Positions 52,459 to 60,868 of a DNA stretch of 64,000 bases are shown here, piece by piece (positions within the stretch are counted from its first letter, which is position 1; each line of letters opens with the position of its first letter). Origin of the DNA: [Leptolyngbya] sp. JSC-1 (GTDB lineage Bacteria > Cyanobacteriota > Cyanobacteriia > Elainellales > Elainellaceae); NCBI GenBank assembly GCA_000733415.1, contig KL662191.1:699990-763989 (forward strand). The letters are read 5' to 3'. Position numbers and translations under genes: made by a program. The notes under the pieces are model-generated. The model saw only the letters and a program-made list of their open reading frames with translations. It was not told where the DNA came from and did not search any database.

Positions 52459-52647
52459 GTGTGGGGATTGACCCTGTTCTTGGCACTCGTTATTTTTTGC
52501 AGCTATTTTGTGGACATTGTGCTGCAGCTTGCGCATTCCAGTCTGTACTATCAGCCGGAAGCTCCGCCAGATGAAAAGTTAGACTTACTGCGCCTTGATC
52601 GACCAGCAGTATTTAAAGACCCCCCTGCTAGGGCAGTGGCAAGATGA
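52459..52647 (+). CDS. small single-span membrane protein
   Basis: 62 residues from GTG 52459, six bases after GAGGAG (CAGAGGAGTGCTAG). One hydrophobic helix, LTLFLALVIFCSYFVDIVLQLA, then a polar tail (YYQPEAPPDEKLDLLRLDRPAVFKDPPARA). Unrecognised. It lies 82 bases after the ATP synthase gamma gene in the same direction and may be its last cistron. Confidence 0.5.
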   Translation: MWGLTLFLALVIFCSYFVDIVLQLAHSSLYYQPEAPPDEKLDLLRLDRPAVFKDPPARAVAR

Positions 52648-52789
52648 CGGTCTTCCTGCAACACCAAGGCTATCGCATCAACCGCAAACGAACGCAGCGA
52701 TGGGGAAAAGGTATTTTTGGCAAACGACAGGATATTCCTGGGAGTTCGCGTTTTCAAAAACAACCTGCTGCATTCGTGACACGAGCAAC

Positions 52790-53278
52790 CTACTGCAACT
52801 GAATTTCCAAATTCAGCACATAGTGCCCAATTTGCACCTGCTCTGACCACAGCTCATACTCTATCCGCAAATGGCTGGGCAGTTTTTTCCCCTTCAAGAA
52901 CAAACTGCGCGTGAAGTTGCGCAAGCGGATCTGGTTATTTTCCATTACATCGGTGGTTTGTAGCCAATAGCGGCTCAAGCCATAAACGCCCTGCTCCCAA
53001 AAGTGGCGGTAGCTAAAATGGCCGTTTCCCTGCATCGTCATAATCACCCGGTAGGGCGTGATTTCTAGCCACAGCAGCCGAGGCGTAGACATACCACCGG
53101 GCTGGGGGGCCGTACCTGCACCGATCTGAGCATCTTGAATCAGCGGCTCAGTTAAGAGCACATGAAAGCGCTCTGGCTCGCGCTGGTATAGCGTGGCATT
53201 GGTTTCTACAATCGACCAGAGGGGCAAGTCGAACGAAGCTAGGGATAGACAAACAGGAGTATGGTGTTGGGTCAGCAT
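52790..53278 (-). CDS. conserved hypothetical protein
   Basis: A 162-residue, beta-rich soluble protein (LLWLEITPYRVIMTMQGNGHFSYRHFWEQGVYGLSRYWLQTTDVMENNQIRLRNFTRSLFLKGKKLPSHLRIEYELWSEQVQIGHYVLNLEIQL). The balanced composition and unbroken frame make it a real gene; I do not recognise the family. Divergent from aroA, with about 70 bases between the start codons. Confidence 0.7.
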   Translation of the reverse strand: MLTQHHTPVCLSLASFDLPLWSIVETNATLYQREPERFHVLLTEPLIQDAQIGAGTAPQPGGMSTPRLLWLEITPYRVIMTMQGNGHFSYRHFWEQGVYGLSRYWLQTTDVMENNQIRLRNFTRSLFLKGKKLPSHLRIEYELWSEQVQIGHYVLNLEIQLQ

Positions 53279-53348
53279 AAATGCACGAGAACGGGGTAGG
53301 ATGACTAACGCTCCCCTTTGTCAGTCTATACTCATCAGTCTATACCCA

Positions 53349-54692
53349 ATGGCAACCTCCACAATTACGCTCGACTCAACAAACGATCATGATTTGCTGA
53401 CGATCACGCCCTCTGCAGGTTTGGCAGTTCGGGGTCAGATTCGCGTTCCGGGCGATAAATCGATTTCCCATCGAGCGCTGATGCTAGGTGCATTAGCGCA
53501 AGGTGAAACCCAGATTCAAGGCTTGCTGCTGGGAGAAGATCCGCGCAGTACGGCGGCTTGCTTTCGGGCAATGGGAGCCACAATTTCGGAGCTAAATTCG
53601 GAACTGGTCACAGTGCAGGGGGTTGGGTTGGGGCAGTTGCAGGAACCTGTTGATGTGCTGGATGCGGGCAATTCGGGCACCACCATGCGGCTGATGCTGG
53701 GTTTGTTGGCTTCCCAGCCCCGACGCTTCTTTACAGTTACGGGAGATGCCTCACTGCGGTCACGTCCCATGAAGCGGGTGATTCATCCCTTGCAGCAGAT
53801 GGGAGCAGAAATCTGGTGTCGGGCTGGGGGATATGCGCCGTTGGCCGTACAAGGACAGACGCTCAAACCAATTCACTTTCATTCGCCCATTGCCTCCGCT
53901 CAGGTGAAATCCTGTGTTTTGCTGGCCGGCTTGCTGACCGAAGGTCAAACGACGGTCACGGAACCAGCGCTGTCGCGAGACCACAGTGAACGGATGCTGC
54001 GGGCATTTGGAGCCAACATCACCGTTGCTTCAGAAACATGCAGTGCTACGGTAACAGGTCCAGCCCAGCTCTATGGCCAAACCGTAATTGTGCCGGGTGA
54101 TATTAGTTCGGCTGCCTTCTGGTTAGTGGCGGCGGCAATTGTCCCTGATTCGGAATTACTGATCGAGAATGTGGGCGTCAACCCAACCCGAACTGGAATT
54201 CTAGAAGCGCTAGCGCGGATGTCTGCCGATGTAACCCTCGAAAACGAGCGAACGGTGGCTGGGGAGCCGGTGGCCGATTTACGAGTACGGTCCAGCCAAC
54301 TACAAGCCTGTACCATCGAAGGCGATCTGATTCCTCGTCTGATTGACGAGATTCCGATTCTGGCTGTGGCTGCCACAATGGCTCAGGGCACAACCGTGAT
54401 CCGCGATGCCGCCGAACTGCGAGTCAAGGAAAGTGACCGGCTAGCAGTGATGGCGGCCCAACTGACGCGCCTAGGGGCCAAAGTGACCGAACTCCCCGAT
54501 GGTCTGGAAATTACCGGCGGTGCACCCTTAACTGGTGCAGCTGTTGATAGCCACACCGATCACCGCATTGCCATGAGTCTGGCCATCGCTGCTCTTGCCG
54601 CCAGCGGTACAACCACCATTCAGCGAGCAGAAGCCGCCGCAATTTCCTACCCAGACTTCACGACGACGCTAGAGCAAGTGTGTCAGAGTTGA
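53349..54692 (+). CDS. aroA: 3-phosphoshikimate 1-carboxyvinyltransferase (EPSP synthase)
   Basis: The sixth step of the shikimate pathway. From ATG 53349 the 447-residue product carries GQIRVPGDKSISHRALMLGALAQG (PEP/S3P-binding Lys and Arg), LDAGNSGTTMRLMLGLLA near 110, and RVKESDRLAVMAAQLTRLGA near 363. The Gly of the glyphosate-site segment is in the usual position (DAGNSGTTMR). The frame is open back to 53193, but that part overlaps the divergent gene and lacks family resemblance; a second ATG at 53301 is possible. Confidence 0.95.
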   Translation: MATSTITLDSTNDHDLLTITPSAGLAVRGQIRVPGDKSISHRALMLGALAQGETQIQGLLLGEDPRSTAACFRAMGATISELNSELVTVQGVGLGQLQEPVDVLDAGNSGTTMRLMLGLLASQPRRFFTVTGDASLRSRPMKRVIHPLQQMGAEIWCRAGGYAPLAVQGQTLKPIHFHSPIASAQVKSCVLLAGLLTEGQTTVTEPALSRDHSERMLRAFGANITVASETCSATVTGPAQLYGQTVIVPGDISSAAFWLVAAAIVPDSELLIENVGVNPTRTGILEALARMSADVTLENERTVAGEPVADLRVRSSQLQACTIEGDLIPRLIDEIPILAVAATMAQGTTVIRDAAELRVKESDRLAVMAAQLTRLGAKVTELPDGLEITGGAPLTGAAVDSHTDHRIAMSLAIAALAASGTTTIQRAEAAAISYPDFTTTLEQVCQS

Positions 54693-54824
54693 GGATGGGT
54701 GGATAGATAGATGAGCAGAGCTAGCTGAGAATATCAACTCCTCGCAGAAATCAAATTGAGTGGGAATACTGGAAGAAGATACAGTTCCGCGATTAGGCTC
54801 CGGCAACCCAATTCTCAAGCGGCT

Positions 54825-55259
54825 ATGTGGCATAGGTTCAAAAATCTCGTTGTTAGCCTCAAAACTTATGATGCGCTCAGTCCGGACCTAAAGGTGCGGC
54901 GACAGGTCAACCGAATGCTGCGGCAACGTCCTCTGCTCCCTCTGAATCAGTGGTTTCAATCGTTTTACCAGCCGCTTGGCATTACCTACACGGTCACAGA
55001 TTTTGCCTATGTGCATTTGGCTCGCTATTCGGGACTGGAGTTGGGGCGAGTATTGCCGACTGACCGACTCGATGAAGATTTGCACTGGACGCAAGTTTGC
55101 TGGTTTGACTGGCAGCTAAATCTCTACGACGACTTCTGGCAGCAGTTTGGCGTTGATATCAGCGATTGCTGGGACGAATCGGCTCTGCTGACTATCAAAG
55201 ACCTGATGGCGTTCCTCAATGCTTACAGTGCTCAAGCCGATAGCGCTCTCAGTGAATGA
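54825..55259 (+). CDS. conserved hypothetical protein
   Basis: About 144 residues from ATG 54825; the frame extends to TTG 54756, but those residues look non-native. LGITYTVTDFAYVHLARYSGLELGRVLPTDRLDEDLHWTQVCWFDWQLNLYDDFWQQFGVDISDCWDE is rich in Trp and Asp. The second half (LDEDLHW..., TIKDLMAFLNAY) is vaguely acyl-carrier-like but has no DSL serine, so I do not claim that. It is 132 bases after aroA, same strand. Confidence 0.6.
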   Translation: MWHRFKNLVVSLKTYDALSPDLKVRRQVNRMLRQRPLLPLNQWFQSFYQPLGITYTVTDFAYVHLARYSGLELGRVLPTDRLDEDLHWTQVCWFDWQLNLYDDFWQQFGVDISDCWDESALLTIKDLMAFLNAYSAQADSALSE

Positions 55260-55298
55260 TGGAGTATATTAGGCAACCCCAAACGGCATCGAGAAAGT

Positions 55299-55330
55299 AA
55301 AAAAGACTTAGGCTAAAGTGCCCAAGTCCT
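55299..55330 (-). terminator. Rho-independent terminator of the RRM gene
   Basis: On the minus strand GACTTGGG/CCTAAGTC (plus 55321-55328 / 55305-55312) with an 8-base loop, followed by six T (plus 55299-55304 are A). It lies about 130 bases past the stop of the RRM gene. Confidence 0.75.
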
Positions 55331-55458
55331 GATAAAGCTAAACTTCAACTAAACTTTGCCATTATTTGCCATGAATGTTGACCACGCTAGAACAGCGTGT
55401 AGCCAAAGGCAATCCCAAAGGCGAGCGAAGTTAGCACGCCACTAAATTAACCACTAAA

Positions 55459-55761
55459 TTAGTAGCTGCGAGAAAAATTGCCCCGGTGCTGACCACCAAA
55501 TGAAGAAGTGGCTCTGTTCTCACGAGGCTTGGCCTTATTGACTTTCAGGTCACGGCCCATCCATTCTGCACCGTCTAGCGCATCAATAGCAGCCTGCTCT
55601 TCAGTGTCGCTACTCATTTCGACGAAACCAAAGCCACGAACGCGCCCAGTTTCCCGATCAACTGGAAGCTGAACACGCCTAACGGAACCGTATTCTGCAA
55701 AAACAGAATTCAGATCAGACTCTGTAACCTCATAGGACAGGTTACCAATATAAATTGACAT
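55459..55761 (-). CDS. rbp: RRM-type RNA-binding protein (Rbp)
   Basis: A 100-residue protein with one RRM: RNP2 IYIGNLSY (3-10) and RNP1 RGFGFVEM (42-49), then a Gly/Arg/Ser tail (RATSSFGGQHRGNFSRSY). Cyanobacterial Rbp proteins bind mRNA, several are cold-induced, and some target photosynthetic mRNAs to thylakoids. About 150 bases of AT-rich leader precede the ATG at 55761, consistent with a long cold-responsive 5' UTR. Its own terminator is at 55299. Confidence 0.95.
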   Translation of the reverse strand: MSIYIGNLSYEVTESDLNSVFAEYGSVRRVQLPVDRETGRVRGFGFVEMSSDTEEQAAIDALDGAEWMGRDLKVNKAKPRENRATSSFGGQHRGNFSRSY

Positions 55762-56304
55762 TGTGGATACTCTCCAAAATCAAAGATCAAAGGGTGTAGA
55801 GAGATGAGATTTCGGAGAGGAGCCTGCCAATACAAAACGTGAAAAAAACGCTAATGCTAGAAACAAACGCTGCAACCGAATAACTTAACTTCTCATTTGC
55901 TATTCTAACACCTTTCATCAACAGCGGCAGAAAATTGTTGATAGTTCATCTTGAGATGCAGCGGGTTAGGTCATTTTTTGGCTGTTCGTCTAGTTATTGG
56001 TCTAGCCATTGGCCTCTCTCAAACTTGATTTTCGAGCTCAACCAGACGCAGGCAGAAAACCAGATCAGCTCATCGTTCGTTCAAGATTAAATAAAAGAAC
56101 GAAGGAAGGAGCTAAATGATGAAATTAAGAATATACGTTCAAGTTAACGCTGAGTTAGACTCCTGAGGCTATCTACCGAGGCAGTACTTCAAGGATATCT
56201 GTGAGCTATCTGGCTTGCGATTGGGGTTCTATCTCTGCACTTCCGGTGTTAACCACCAGATCAGGGCGGGCACTCTACCAACAGCAGAAATCGAGCGGAA
56301 TGCT
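55762..56304. other. divergent promoter region rbp / comM
   Basis: About 540 bases with the leader of the RRM gene, a T/A-rich stretch and one tiny reading frame (56116-56166). No other gene seen. Confidence 0.45.
56116..56166 (+). CDS. possible 16-residue leader peptide
   Basis: ATG 56116 follows a very strong purine run (AACGAAGGAAGGAGCTAA). It encodes MMKLRIYVQVNAELDS and stops at 56164-56166, about 140 bases before the ComM/YifB start. It could be a translated leader or a chance frame. Nothing in the peptide (no runs of one amino acid) suggests attenuation. Confidence 0.3.
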   Translation: MMKLRIYVQVNAELDS

Positions 56305-57831
56305 ATGCTTGCCAGAATTTGGAGTGCATCGGTTGTTGGAATTGATGCTGTCAAAGTTGGGGTAGAAGTGGACATTGCGGGTGGACTACCAGGAATTGTG
56401 GTGGTGGGTTTGCCTGGAACCGAGGTGCAGGAATCGCGAGAGCGGGTCAAAGCAGCGTTGAAGAATGCGGGTTATGTCGTCCCGATGCGCAAGATTGTGA
56501 TCAATCTGACGCCAGCAGATTTGCGCAAGGAAGGCCCTAGCTTCGATTTACCGATCAGTATCGGGATTCTAGCAGCCTCTGAACAAGTGAGTCCTACCCT
56601 GTTGGACGATACGCTGCTATTAGGGGAGGTTTCTCTGGATGGCAGTTTGCGCCCCGTACCTGGTGTGCTGGCAATTGCGGCGGCGGCTCAACTGTTAGGA
56701 ATTCAGCGGTTGGTGGTTCCGGCAGATAATGCCCGCGAAGCCGCTGTTGTCAAAGGGCTAGCGGTCTACGGATTTCAGTCATTGCAGGAAGTCACGGATT
56801 TTTTGAATCAACCTAACTCCTACTCGCCCCTCCAAATCGATGGCGCGGAAGAACTGGTCCGTTCCCGCTTTCAGGGCTTAGATCTAAAGGATGTTAAGGG
56901 CCAATCCCAGGCTCGTCGTGCCCTCGAAATTGCGGCGGCTGGAGGTCACAATCTAATTTTTGTCGGTCCACCAGGTAGCGGTAAAACCATGCTGGCTCGT
57001 CGGTTGCCGGGAATCTTGCCCCAGCTCACGTTTGAAGAGGCGCTGGAGGTAACGCAGATTCATTCGGTGGCAGGACTGCTGAAGCATCACGGGTCTCTAG
57101 TAGGCGAGCGTCCGTTTCGCAGTCCCCATCATTCCGCGTCTGGTCCGTCGCTGGTAGGGGGCGGAAGCTTTCCGCGTCCGGGAGAAATTTCCTTGGCCCA
57201 TAGAGGGGTACTTTTTTTGGACGAATTAACAGAATTCAAACGGGATGTGCTGGAATTTTTGCGGCAGCCGTTGGAGGACGGCCAGGTGACAATTTCTCGC
57301 ACTCGTCAATCGGCTTCATTCCCGGCTAAGTTTATGCTGGTGGCAAGTACCAATCCCTGCCCTTGTGGCTATTTTGGTGACACGGTTCAACCTTGTACCT
57401 GTTCTCCGCGCCAGAGAGAACAGTATTGGGCCAAATTATCGGGTCCGCTGATGGACCGAATTGACCTGCAGGTGGCCGTTAACCGCCTCAAGCCAGAAGA
57501 AATTACCCAGCAGGGTAGCGGCGAAGATTCAGCCTCGGTGCGGCAACGGGTAGAAGCGGCTCGCCAACGAGCACACCAGCGTTTTCAGGGAACCTCGCTA
57601 CACTGCAATGCTGAAATGCAGAGCCGCCATATTCATCGCTGGTGCCAGCTTGATATCTCAACCCGGACGCTGCTAGAGAACGCCATCCGCAAACTGGGGC
57701 TTTCCGCCAGAGCCACGGACCGCATTCTCAAAGTGGCGCGCACTATCGCCGATCTAGCTGGGGATGAGCATCTGCAAACTCAGCACGTAGCCGAAGCGGT
57801 GCAGTATCGTACCATTGACCGGATGCAGTAA
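56305..57831 (+). CDS. comM: YifB/ComM family Mg-chelatase-like AAA+ ATPase
   Basis: 508 residues from ATG 56305 (MLARIWSASVVGIDAVKVGVEVDIAGGLPGIVVVGLPG); the 30 codons upstream lack family resemblance. An N-terminal ChlI-like/Lon-like domain (PADLRKEGPSFDLPISIGIL) is followed by AAA+ with Walker A GPPGSGKTM near 223 and Walker B GVLFLDELTEF near 305. A Cys cluster (NPCPCGYFGDTVQPCTC) lies near 350. ComM is a hexameric helicase promoting branch migration during natural transformation. In cyanobacteria a role in DNA uptake is likely but not shown here. A full-length family member. Confidence 0.92.
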   Translation: MLARIWSASVVGIDAVKVGVEVDIAGGLPGIVVVGLPGTEVQESRERVKAALKNAGYVVPMRKIVINLTPADLRKEGPSFDLPISIGILAASEQVSPTLLDDTLLLGEVSLDGSLRPVPGVLAIAAAAQLLGIQRLVVPADNAREAAVVKGLAVYGFQSLQEVTDFLNQPNSYSPLQIDGAEELVRSRFQGLDLKDVKGQSQARRALEIAAAGGHNLIFVGPPGSGKTMLARRLPGILPQLTFEEALEVTQIHSVAGLLKHHGSLVGERPFRSPHHSASGPSLVGGGSFPRPGEISLAHRGVLFLDELTEFKRDVLEFLRQPLEDGQVTISRTRQSASFPAKFMLVASTNPCPCGYFGDTVQPCTCSPRQREQYWAKLSGPLMDRIDLQVAVNRLKPEEITQQGSGEDSASVRQRVEAARQRAHQRFQGTSLHCNAEMQSRHIHRWCQLDISTRTLLENAIRKLGLSARATDRILKVARTIADLAGDEHLQTQHVAEAVQYRTIDRMQ

Positions 57832-57914
57832 CTTCCGCTTTGGAACGTCCAAAGGGATTTGGAAATTCAACAATTCTGCCGAATTTGCAGACAGGTTGAA
57901 GAATCTAGTAGACC

Positions 57915-58409
57915 CTAGCTGGCGCGATAGACCTGTCCCAGCAGCAGCCCCATGCCTGCAAGTTTCATCAACTCCAGCAGCCAGTACTCCAGATGCATTT
58001 GGTTCATCAGGGCTGGTACGGTAGCGGGTTCAAACCAGTTCAGCTCTAGCCCTAACGCACTCATTTCGGGAGCCAATTGGTAGGTGCAGACTAAGACAAT
58101 TCCCAACAAACCCACTGCTAACGGCAGCATCCATTGGCTCGCCAGCCCCAAGGCTCGATTCGTATTGCTCAGCACCAGCACACCCGTCAGAATCAGGGCG
58201 GCACAGATCAACTCAATCCGGTTAAACACACCAAAGATGACGTAGCCAGCCGTGGCAAACCCCGGTTCGACCATCATGCCGGTACCATACAGGGTTGGCA
58301 TAATCACCAAGTCCAACAGCAAGCTACCGCTCAGCCAGAAGGCTAGGGTTGCCAGCACAGCAGTGCGCCACATCGGACGCAGAGAGACAGTATTTGTAAT
58401 TGCAGCCAT
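57915..58409 (-). CDS. DUF4149-like membrane protein
   Basis: About 164 residues from ATG 58409, with four membrane helices (TAVLATLAFWLSGSLLLDLVIMPTLY; GYVIFGVFNRIELICAALILTGVLVL; QWMLPLAVGLLGIVLVCTYQLAP; YWLLELMKLAGMGLLLGQVY). The FWLSGSLLLDLVIMPTLY start of helix 1 resembles DUF4149/TMEM205-type proteins. The frame runs 40 codons further upstream, overlapping the 3' end of the TonB-like gene, and that part is unlikely to be translated. Function unknown. Confidence 0.75.
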   Translation of the reverse strand: MAAITNTVSLRPMWRTAVLATLAFWLSGSLLLDLVIMPTLYGTGMMVEPGFATAGYVIFGVFNRIELICAALILTGVLVLSNTNRALGLASQWMLPLAVGLLGIVLVCTYQLAPEMSALGLELNWFEPATVPALMNQMHLEYWLLELMKLAGMGLLLGQVYRAS

Positions 58410-58504
58410 TGTTCTATGTATGGATGAAATATGAATGCTTTCCTCTATTTCGAGCTTAGCGGAAACATCCTCAATCGAACGTGAACTATCATTGCGGCTG
58501 AGCG

Positions 58505-59497
58505 TCAGGGGGATGCTGGCGTCAACCACTGGGTAAAGGTGAAGTTAACAATCAGCACCTCTTCGGCAGCATTCTGAGGCAAGGGCGCAAAGGGAGCGGC
58601 GGCGCGAATGGCTTCTAGGGCAGCCTGATCTGCCAGAGTGTCACCTGAAGATTGCACAATTTGGAGGTCGCGCAACTGTCCCTGTCGATCGACGCGAAAT
58701 TGAATTTTGGTACGCCGAGTGGCCTCCACCACAACGCGCTGCCAATTCTGATCAATGGTGCGGTTCAGCGTATCCAAATAATGGCCCCAGATCGCGTCTT
58801 GAGTCGCATCTACTCCTGAGCCAACTGCGGCCCGGTTGGAATTGAGTGGTTCCGATCCACCTTCGAGCGCGATGGCACGGCTGATGGGAGAGCCTAGCAA
58901 GGTGGCAGTGGGAGAGGGGAAGGGCGAGGCAGAAGGGAGAGTCGAGGGAGTAGAAAGACGAGATGGGGATTGGGGGGAGGGAGAAGCTAGCGCAGATGGA
59001 GGAGCTGAGAGGATGGGGGCAGGCTGGGGTGCACCGGATAGGGCAGCTGTTGGTGGTACTGGCGGTATTGGTGAGGTAACTGGCTGAGATTTTGGTTGAG
59101 GATTGGGTTGGGCCTTGGGTTGGGCCTTGGGTTGGGCCTTGGGTTGAGGATTGGCTTGGGCCTTGGGTTGAGAATTACCGGCTTGTACAGACAGATTGGG
59201 GTTGGGATTGCCACCGGCAGTGGAATTGGTTTGAGCGCGGCGTTTGGTTGAGGCCGGAGGCTGTGTGGGTTGGGGATCTGGCTCAATGGCTACAAACTCG
59301 ATGGGGGTGGCATCCGACGCCGATCGGGAATTTAACCACTCTTGGGACTGCCAAATTGCTAGCCCCACGGCTCCAACCGCATGAACAGTGACTGCTAGGG
59401 CTAAATAGCCTAACAGCCGACGGGTTTGGCGGGCAGCAACTTGGGAGCGATAGGTTTGGAGCAGACTCATCGGGGGTGAACTAAGCACTTGCGACAC
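58505..59497 (-). CDS. TonB-like energy transducer
   Basis: 330 residues: a cytoplasmic N-terminus, one membrane helix (LLGYLALAVTVHAVGAVGLAIWQ, about 28-50) and a long Pro/Ser/Gln-rich periplasmic arm (about 70-215, with QPKAQPKAQPKAQPNPQPKSQP). The C-terminal TonB fold (about 240-325: IDQNWQRVVVEATRRTKIQFRVDRQGQLRDLQIVQSSGDTLADQAALEAIRAAAPFAPLP) closes the protein. TonB spans the periplasm to drive outer-membrane receptors with ExbB/ExbD energy. Neither exbB/exbD nor a receptor is nearby. Two ATGs (59497 and 59470) are possible. Confidence 0.85.
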   Translation of the reverse strand: MSQVLSSPPMSLLQTYRSQVAARQTRRLLGYLALAVTVHAVGAVGLAIWQSQEWLNSRSASDATPIEFVAIEPDPQPTQPPASTKRRAQTNSTAGGNPNPNLSVQAGNSQPKAQANPQPKAQPKAQPKAQPNPQPKSQPVTSPIPPVPPTAALSGAPQPAPILSAPPSALASPSPQSPSRLSTPSTLPSASPFPSPTATLLGSPISRAIALEGGSEPLNSNRAAVGSGVDATQDAIWGHYLDTLNRTIDQNWQRVVVEATRRTKIQFRVDRQGQLRDLQIVQSSGDTLADQAALEAIRAAAPFAPLPQNAAEEVLIVNFTFTQWLTPASP

Positions 59498-59726
59498 ATC
59501 ATAGAAGCGGGCGAAGAACTAGTGAAGCACCAACAGGAAAACGATAGATGCGGCAATCCGAGTCTGGTAGCCTGGACGAACGGGCTGCAATTCAACGCTT
59601 AGAATTTAACATTGAAACAAGTATAGACAAGTATAGGGAAACCAACCCAGCTCTCAAAAACCTCTACCGCTTTGGATTATGATTAAATTTGTAACAATCT
59701 AATCATGACTGTTTTAAACGAGCAAT

Positions 59727-59816
59727 ATGGATATTTTGACGCTGGGTTGGGTAGCGCTACTCACTGTGTTTACTTTCTCGATTGCCTTAGTAGTTTGGGG
59801 TCGCAATGGCCTCTAA
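59727..59816 (+). CDS. petN: cytochrome b6-f complex subunit 8
   Basis: A 29-residue product, MDILTLGWVALLTVFTFSIALVVWGRNGL, a single membrane helix with the invariant MDILTLGWV start and VVWGRNG end of PetN. It stabilises the cytochrome b6f dimer. It was too short for routine ORF finding but is unmistakable. It is followed after 13 bases by a second small membrane protein. Confidence 0.97.
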   Translation: MDILTLGWVALLTVFTFSIALVVWGRNGL

Positions 59817-59829
59817 AAAACGCTGAACT

Positions 59830-59982
59830 ATGATTTCCGAAGCGACACTTTTGACGATTTTGGCGTCTCTTGCGTTAGGGCTGCTGGTTGCAGTAACGGC
59901 TGGTGTAGCCTACCTCACGACGATAGAATGGCGAGATCGACGCCGCATCGATCGGGAAAAGCGGGAAAAGCGTGGGCGCTGA
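59830..59982 (+). CDS. 50-residue membrane protein downstream of petN
   Basis: ATG 59830 to TGA 59980-59982. An N-terminal helix (LLTILASLALGLLVAVTAGVAYL, residues 6-28) is followed by a basic-acidic tail (TTIEWRDRRRIDREKREKRGR). It lies 13 bases after petN and before a terminator, so the two are probably cotranscribed. I do not recognise it as a known photosystem or b6f subunit. Confidence 0.65.
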   Translation: MISEATLLTILASLALGLLVAVTAGVAYLTTIEWRDRRRIDREKREKRGR

Positions 59983-60037
59983 ATCTAATTGCAATTTCAA
60001 CTTTTACGTCAGACTGAAAATTTAGATAACAGAAACT

Positions 60038-60068
60038 AAGCAGGGGCTTGATGCCGCTGCTTTTTGTT
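60038..60068 (+). terminator. Rho-independent terminator of petN operon
   Basis: AAGCAG (60038-60043) / CTGCTT (60057-60062) with an inner GGC/GCC pair, followed by TTTTGTTT. It is about 55 bases past the stop of the 50-residue gene. Confidence 0.8.
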
Positions 60069-60095
60069 TGTGAAGGTAAAGCAAGGGCGATGGCC

Positions 60096-60695
60096 TTACT
60101 TCTTGCTGGCCTTCGTGCCTTGCTCTACTAGTTCAGTCGTGACTTCGTTCACTGCGCGGCGACGTAATTCAACAGATTCAGAGCGAGGCAGCAAGTCAAA
60201 CACTTCCCGCAGAACATCGTCGATTTTCTCGTAGGCAACATTTCCTTTAGCGTCGAGTACGACCTTGCCACTGGCATCGAGGATGACTGTTTGCGGAACA
60301 AAGCCTTTGTAGTAGTGGCCGGGTTCGGTGGGGGCGTAGCTGGCTTTAACCGGAATCATATCGACGCTGATAGGGATAAAATCCGCCGCCCAGCCATAGA
60401 AGGCATCTAAGCGCGAAATGACCGAGACAAATTGCTTACAATCGCTGCTGTCATCAACATAAAAGAACAGCAGGACTGGGCGATTGCGCTTGAGCGCCTC
60501 TGCTAAGGTGACTTTAGGCGGCACGAGCGAGCCGTTGCCAGCATAGAGCGGGAAAATGTTGCCGTCAAAGTGATCGTCGTTTAGAGTGGCATAGGCCGGA
60601 GGTGCGCTCCATCCCAGCCACAGCACCAGTACTAACACCCAGCTCAGCAGGCGGCCCACTCGCTGCTTCAAGACCAATGCTTGTATCCACTGCAT
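60096..60695 (-). CDS. thioredoxin-fold protein, thylakoid photosystem I accumulation factor type
   Basis: About 199 residues from ATG 60695 (the frame extends to 60782). A signal/anchor segment (LLSWVLVLVLWLGWSAPPAYA) ends in AYA near 38. The thioredoxin-like domain follows: PVLLFFYVDDSSDCKQFVSVISRLDAFYGWAADFIPISVDMIP and YKGFVPQTVILDASGKVVLDAKGNV. The usual CxxC is reduced to a single Cys (SDCKQ), so it is not a classical disulfide oxidoreductase. Databases name similar cyanobacterial proteins after photosystem I accumulation; I give that role moderate weight. Convergent with petN. Confidence 0.72.
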   Translation of the reverse strand: MQWIQALVLKQRVGRLLSWVLVLVLWLGWSAPPAYATLNDDHFDGNIFPLYAGNGSLVPPKVTLAEALKRNRPVLLFFYVDDSSDCKQFVSVISRLDAFYGWAADFIPISVDMIPVKASYAPTEPGHYYKGFVPQTVILDASGKVVLDAKGNVAYEKIDDVLREVFDLLPRSESVELRRRAVNEVTTELVEQGTKASKK

Positions 60696-60868
60696 CCTGT
60701 GAGCCACAGAAGACCAGCCGAAAGACCAAACGGAAACCCAAGACGATCGCCAATTCATCGAACTTACTCTGCAAACTGCCATATGACATTGTGAAACACA
60801 ACTTCACCAAAGTCCAATCGGCTGCTCAACAGTTTGTTGGATTTTCTCTAGACTTGGTGACACAGAAC

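Noticed and set aside
55390..55440. A short hydrophobic minus-strand frame (LTSLAFGIAFGYTLF) after the RRM gene
   Set aside because: Only 16 codons from a GTG without a ribosome site. It resembles the end of a membrane protein but no upstream part is present, so it is at most a remnant.
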